DNA of 7,887 nucleotides from Cellvibrionaceae bacterium (lineage in GTDB: Bacteria > Pseudomonadota > Gammaproteobacteria > Pseudomonadales > Cellvibrionaceae), in NCBI GenBank assembly GCA_030597965.1, contig JAUVQU010000108.1, positions 1 to 7,887 of the forward strand, in the 5' to 3' direction. Positions 5,939 to 7,887 of the stretch are shown in pieces; the first letter of the stretch is position 1; each line of letters begins with the position of its first letter. The notes under the pieces are model-generated. The model made no database searches. It saw only the letters and a list, made by a program, of their open reading frames with translations, and had not been told where the DNA came from. The translations under genes were made by a program, and so were the position numbers.

Positions 5939-6478
5939 GCTTTCACTGCGACTGCTCCATGTCAAGGATTTCCAATGCGCCAGTTGGTTAGGAAGTTTGT
6001 TTATGTAGACCAGTGTTTCTCTGGGTAGGTCATTATGCTTGTGGGGATTAGCTAGCATATTCGACAACTTGTTGGCAGTCTCATTATTTTCAAAATCAGC
6101 CTCCCTACTTGGATTCAGCCTGAGGGCTATCCGAGCCTTGTAAAATGACAATTTATCAATTTGCTTTTTCCATTCATTCACATCGGTCTTGTGCAGATTC
6201 GGATTAGTGGCAAGACTGGAGCTCAGAGCAACAAATGCTGCCAAGTCATCTGTCATGACTTGAATACGGCTGATAGCTTCGTTTGTTCTAGCTGTTTGGT
6301 TAATTTGCCATCTCGATACCAATGGACCGACCAGCACCGCTAAAAGGGCTACTGCGGCTGCAGCCCATGAGGCTGTTAGCTCGACTACCACTAACAGCCC
6401 AACAATTAGACCAACACAGAACGCCAGAATCGCGGCGGTGATTTTAGCTTCATGTTTTGATGGAAATAGCTGCACCAT
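5933..6478 (-). CDS. small membrane protein of unknown function (cassette B)
   Basis: A protein of about 181 aa from the ATG at 6478. AAAAGGAGAG runs right up to this ATG, and the very next codon, a GTG at 6475, has the better spacing, so the true start may be one codon later. Two hydrophobic helices lie near the N-terminus (about residues 12-33, ITAAILAFCVGLIVGLLVVV, and 38-55), joined by a short turn. A mostly helical soluble part of about 125 residues follows, with no recognised motif. By the positive-inside rule RWQINQTARTNE after helix 2 and the lysines before helix 1 put both ends in the cytoplasm. Its stop codon lies inside its attC. Two-helix proteins of this shape are common in cassettes and also among phage-defence effectors, but nothing here shows function. 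Confidence 0.8.
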   Translation of the reverse strand: MVQLFPSKHEAKITAAILAFCVGLIVGLLVVVELTASWAAAAVALLAVLVGPLVSRWQINQTARTNEAISRIQVMTDDLAAFVALSSSLATNPNLHKTDVNEWKKQIDKLSFYKARIALRLNPSREADFENNETANKLSNMLANPHKHNDLPRETLVYINKLPNQLAHWKSLTWSSRSESF

Positions 6479-6484
6479 CTCTCC

Positions 6485-6540
6485 TTTTAACGCCAAAATC
6501 AGCAGCGAGTTTACGAGTCTGCTGCATTTTCTTGTTCAAT
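6485..6540 (-). other. short attC site of cassette A, containing the PIN gene stop codon
   Basis: On the minus strand the site runs from ATTGAAC (complement of 6534-6540) to GTTAAAA (complement of 6485-6491). Inside, AAAAT and CAGCAG, separated by one unpaired G, pair with CTGCTG and ATTTT. The loop is ACTCGTAAACTCG, in which TAA is the stop codon of the PIN gene. The R'' box departs from RYYYAAC at one position (G for Y). The arms and extrahelical G are typical of attC. It lies between two cassette genes in the right place and orientation. Confidence 0.78.
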
Positions 6541-7794
6541 GTATTTAATGTTTCGAGCAAGCTCATGTTCAAGCTGCATTGTGTGGTGCTGCAGCTCTTG
6601 ATATCTCTGCTTTGATTCTTCGAGCCTGCTTCTTATTAAATGGTAATTTTCAGATATGTCTGAATAGTGGCGCATGAAAGGTTCCATATCTACCTCATGC
6701 TCGCCCTCTGGATAACTTTCTCTGTATTTTCTCATCTCCATTCTTTCGGCTTCCAGCATATGGCGTTTTTCCTGCAGTGAAGCCATCTCACTTTCATGCT
6801 TCATCATTTGACGACGAGTATGCTCGAGTTCTTGCATCATATGATTGATCTGTGTTTTTTGCCGACTGAGTAACTCATACTCCTGCTTTTTACGAGAAGC
6901 CATTTTATCTCGGCGCCTTACTTCTCTAATCTCTTCCAGAATTTCTGGACTGACCTGCTCACCAAGATTTTCCCGCGCCAGCTCAAGAAATCGATCAGCT
7001 TGGTACATGTGAAATGTATTATTGGCGTTATCTTTAAACTCTTTTACCAGCTCAGGGCGTGGCCCAACAGTTTTTCCTTTGAACTTTTCCCACCAATCTT
7101 CTTTCTTGTCATCTGTAACAAGAACTATACCTTTATCGACTTCGATGGATCGCTCTAAAACCTGTTTCCATACTATTAAATCTCCAAACTCCCTACATTT
7201 TTCTGCAAATACTTCTGTATCTTTCGATTTTGAACCATCCTTAAATCCTGGCGGAATCCTCTGTTTGTAGCGATGTTCACCTTCAACAATGAGCTGTTCT
7301 AACTTTTCTTTATCAAAAGGCTGCCCGACTCTATTTTCAAATATTCTTGCAATTGAGTCTTTTATCTCATCATTCGATATGCGTCGAGTATGAACCTCTT
7401 TATTTCTGGACAGCTCTTCGCACAAAATATTAAAAATTGCATCGACTTTAAGCATTGTTTTTTCGCTTACAAAGGGATGCTGCCTAGCATTGTCTAAATC
7501 GCTTTTTAAACTGCCAATTGACTTGATTGTCGAATCATATGACTGCTCTTGCTGTCCGATTACTGTTAATCGATTGTTCAAATACTCTTCTGCAGCTCTA
7601 TGTGGCAACCATACCCTATCTTTTATTCGATCTAGCAAGCGTAGAAACTCATTTCGAGTTGTATCTGAATACCGATATAAATTGAGCAATATGTTCGCAT
7701 CAAATACGAAGACACATGAATCCCATACATCCCTAAGGTTTTCTTGAGATTCCTTAAAGTGGGCGGATGCAGACTCTGAGCGCAACACACTCAT
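6511..7794 (-). CDS. PIN_8 domain nuclease-like protein with C-terminal coiled coil
   Basis: A 427-aa protein. Residues about 19-275 match the PIN_8 type of PIN domain: WDSCVFVFDANILLNLYRYS (D32), HRAAEEYLNNR (E69 or E70), GDLIVWKQVLE (D205), GIVLVTDDKKEDWW (D228, D229) and GPRPELVKEFK. The acidic residues expected to hold metal are all there, so RNase or nuclease activity is plausible. The 280-420 region is rich in E, K, R, Q and M with heptad-like spacing (QELEHTRRQMMKHESEMASLQ and onwards), a probable long coiled coil. The ATG at 7794 overlaps the stop of the IS30-type transposase (ATGA) and has no Shine-Dalgarno. The first 11 residues (MSVLRSESASA) are encoded by the IS end, so the native N-terminus is lost. 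The last residues and stop lie in the attC. Biological role unknown; toxin-like or defensive action is inferred. Confidence 0.8.
   Translation of the reverse strand: MSVLRSESASAHFKESQENLRDVWDSCVFVFDANILLNLYRYSDTTRNEFLRLLDRIKDRVWLPHRAAEEYLNNRLTVIGQQEQSYDSTIKSIGSLKSDLDNARQHPFVSEKTMLKVDAIFNILCEELSRNKEVHTRRISNDEIKDSIARIFENRVGQPFDKEKLEQLIVEGEHRYKQRIPPGFKDGSKSKDTEVFAEKCREFGDLIVWKQVLERSIEVDKGIVLVTDDKKEDWWEKFKGKTVGPRPELVKEFKDNANNTFHMYQADRFLELARENLGEQVSPEILEEIREVRRRDKMASRKKQEYELLSRQKTQINHMMQELEHTRRQMMKHESEMASLQEKRHMLEAERMEMRKYRESYPEGEHEVDMEPFMRHYSDISENYHLIRSRLEESKQRYQELQHHTMQLEHELARNIKYIEQENAADS
7761..7786 (-). repeat. probable IS30-type terminal inverted repeat
   Basis: Read on the minus strand, GTTGCGCTCAGAGTCTGCATCC and the following GCC bases come 4 bases after the transposase stop. 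A GTTGC(A/G)(C/T)T...-type end directly after the transposase gene is usual for IS30-family elements. The PIN-like protein match begins immediately after it, which marks the border. The matching end is outside the window, so the repeat cannot be confirmed. Confidence 0.5.
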
Positions 7795-7887
7795 TGGAGG
7801 GTTGATGGGCTTTCATGGTACTTGGCCATCAGTTCACTCATCACCTCTATCGGACATTTAAAATCAAAGCGTTTTCGAGGTCGCATA
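7791..7887 (-). CDS. IS30-family transposase, C-terminal end (cut by right window edge)
   Basis: From the right edge the minus-strand frame reads MRPRKRFDFKCPIEVMSELM, then 11 more residues and a TGA at 7791-7793. The RPRKRF.FK.P.E pattern is the C-terminal signature of IS30-family integrase-fold transposases, where it follows the catalytic Glu region. The first M is only the first full codon in the window, not a start. The stop overlaps the ATG of the PIN gene by two bases. Only 31 residues are visible, so the family call is moderate. Confidence 0.65.
   Translation of the reverse strand, partial: MRPRKRFDFKCPIEVMSELMAKYHESPSTLQ

Larger units (their letters stand above)
1415..7761 (-). mobile_element. 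chromosomal integron cassette array (five cassettes, distal end)
   Basis: Five attC-type imperfect palindromes (1415-1474, 3716-3783, 5516-5586, 5867-5938, 6485-6540) separate short leftward genes. Each lies at the 3' end of the gene or region it follows, as expected for integron cassettes. Genes carry little intergenic space and differ strongly in base composition from the GC-rich chromosome left of 1415. Cassettes in order of transcription hold a PIN_8 protein, a membrane protein, no clear gene, an ATPase-HNH pair, and a 126-aa unknown. An IS1182-type element splits one attC, and an IS30-type element has replaced the 5' end of the first cassette. No integrase or attI is in the window; they would be to the right. 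Confidence 0.88.

Noticed and set aside
1..7887. CRISPR arrays, tRNA or rRNA genes
   Set aside because: No regularly spaced repeats, no tRNA-like cloverleaf arms and no rRNA-like sequence were seen.

Overview
The window is the far (distal) end of a chromosomal integron cassette array with its flanking chromosome, most likely from a gammaproteobacterium. A marine or halophilic type (Halomonas, Marinobacter or Pseudomonas-like) fits the insertion sequences and flanking genes, but this placement is an inference. All genes read leftward on the minus strand. No integrase gene or attI is visible; if present they lie beyond the right edge, because cassette genes read away from attI.

Layout in the direction of transcription (right to left): (1) the tail of an IS30-type transposase and its probable terminal repeat at the right edge; (2) cassette A, a PIN_8/coiled-coil protein whose start codon lies in the IS tail and whose stop codon lies in the loop of a short attC; (3) cassette B, a small two-helix membrane protein, then an attC; (4) cassette C, about 280 bp with no convincing gene, then an attC; (5) cassette D, an AT-rich two-gene operon of an ABC/AAA-type ATPase followed by an HNH endonuclease, closely resembling the layout of the Septu (PtuA-PtuB) anti-phage family, then an attC; (6) an IS1182-family element inserted at the conserved GTT/AAC triplet of that attC, with its transposase frameshifted just after the catalytic glutamate; (7) cassette E, a 126-aa protein of unknown function, then a GC-rich attC that is the last one seen. 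To the left of it lies ordinary GC-rich chromosome: a GNAT acetyltransferase, a GFA-domain zinc protein and the N-terminus of an AraC-type regulator cut by the left edge.

The most interesting feature is cassette D: a compact two-component putative defence system carried by one integron cassette, with the two genes spaced 1 nt apart. The nearby PIN_8 nuclease-like cassette may also be defensive. Two insertion sequences have remodelled the array: one split an attC and probably joined cassettes D and E into one unit, the other supplied a new start for the PIN gene. Family assignments come from motifs read by eye; no database search was possible.
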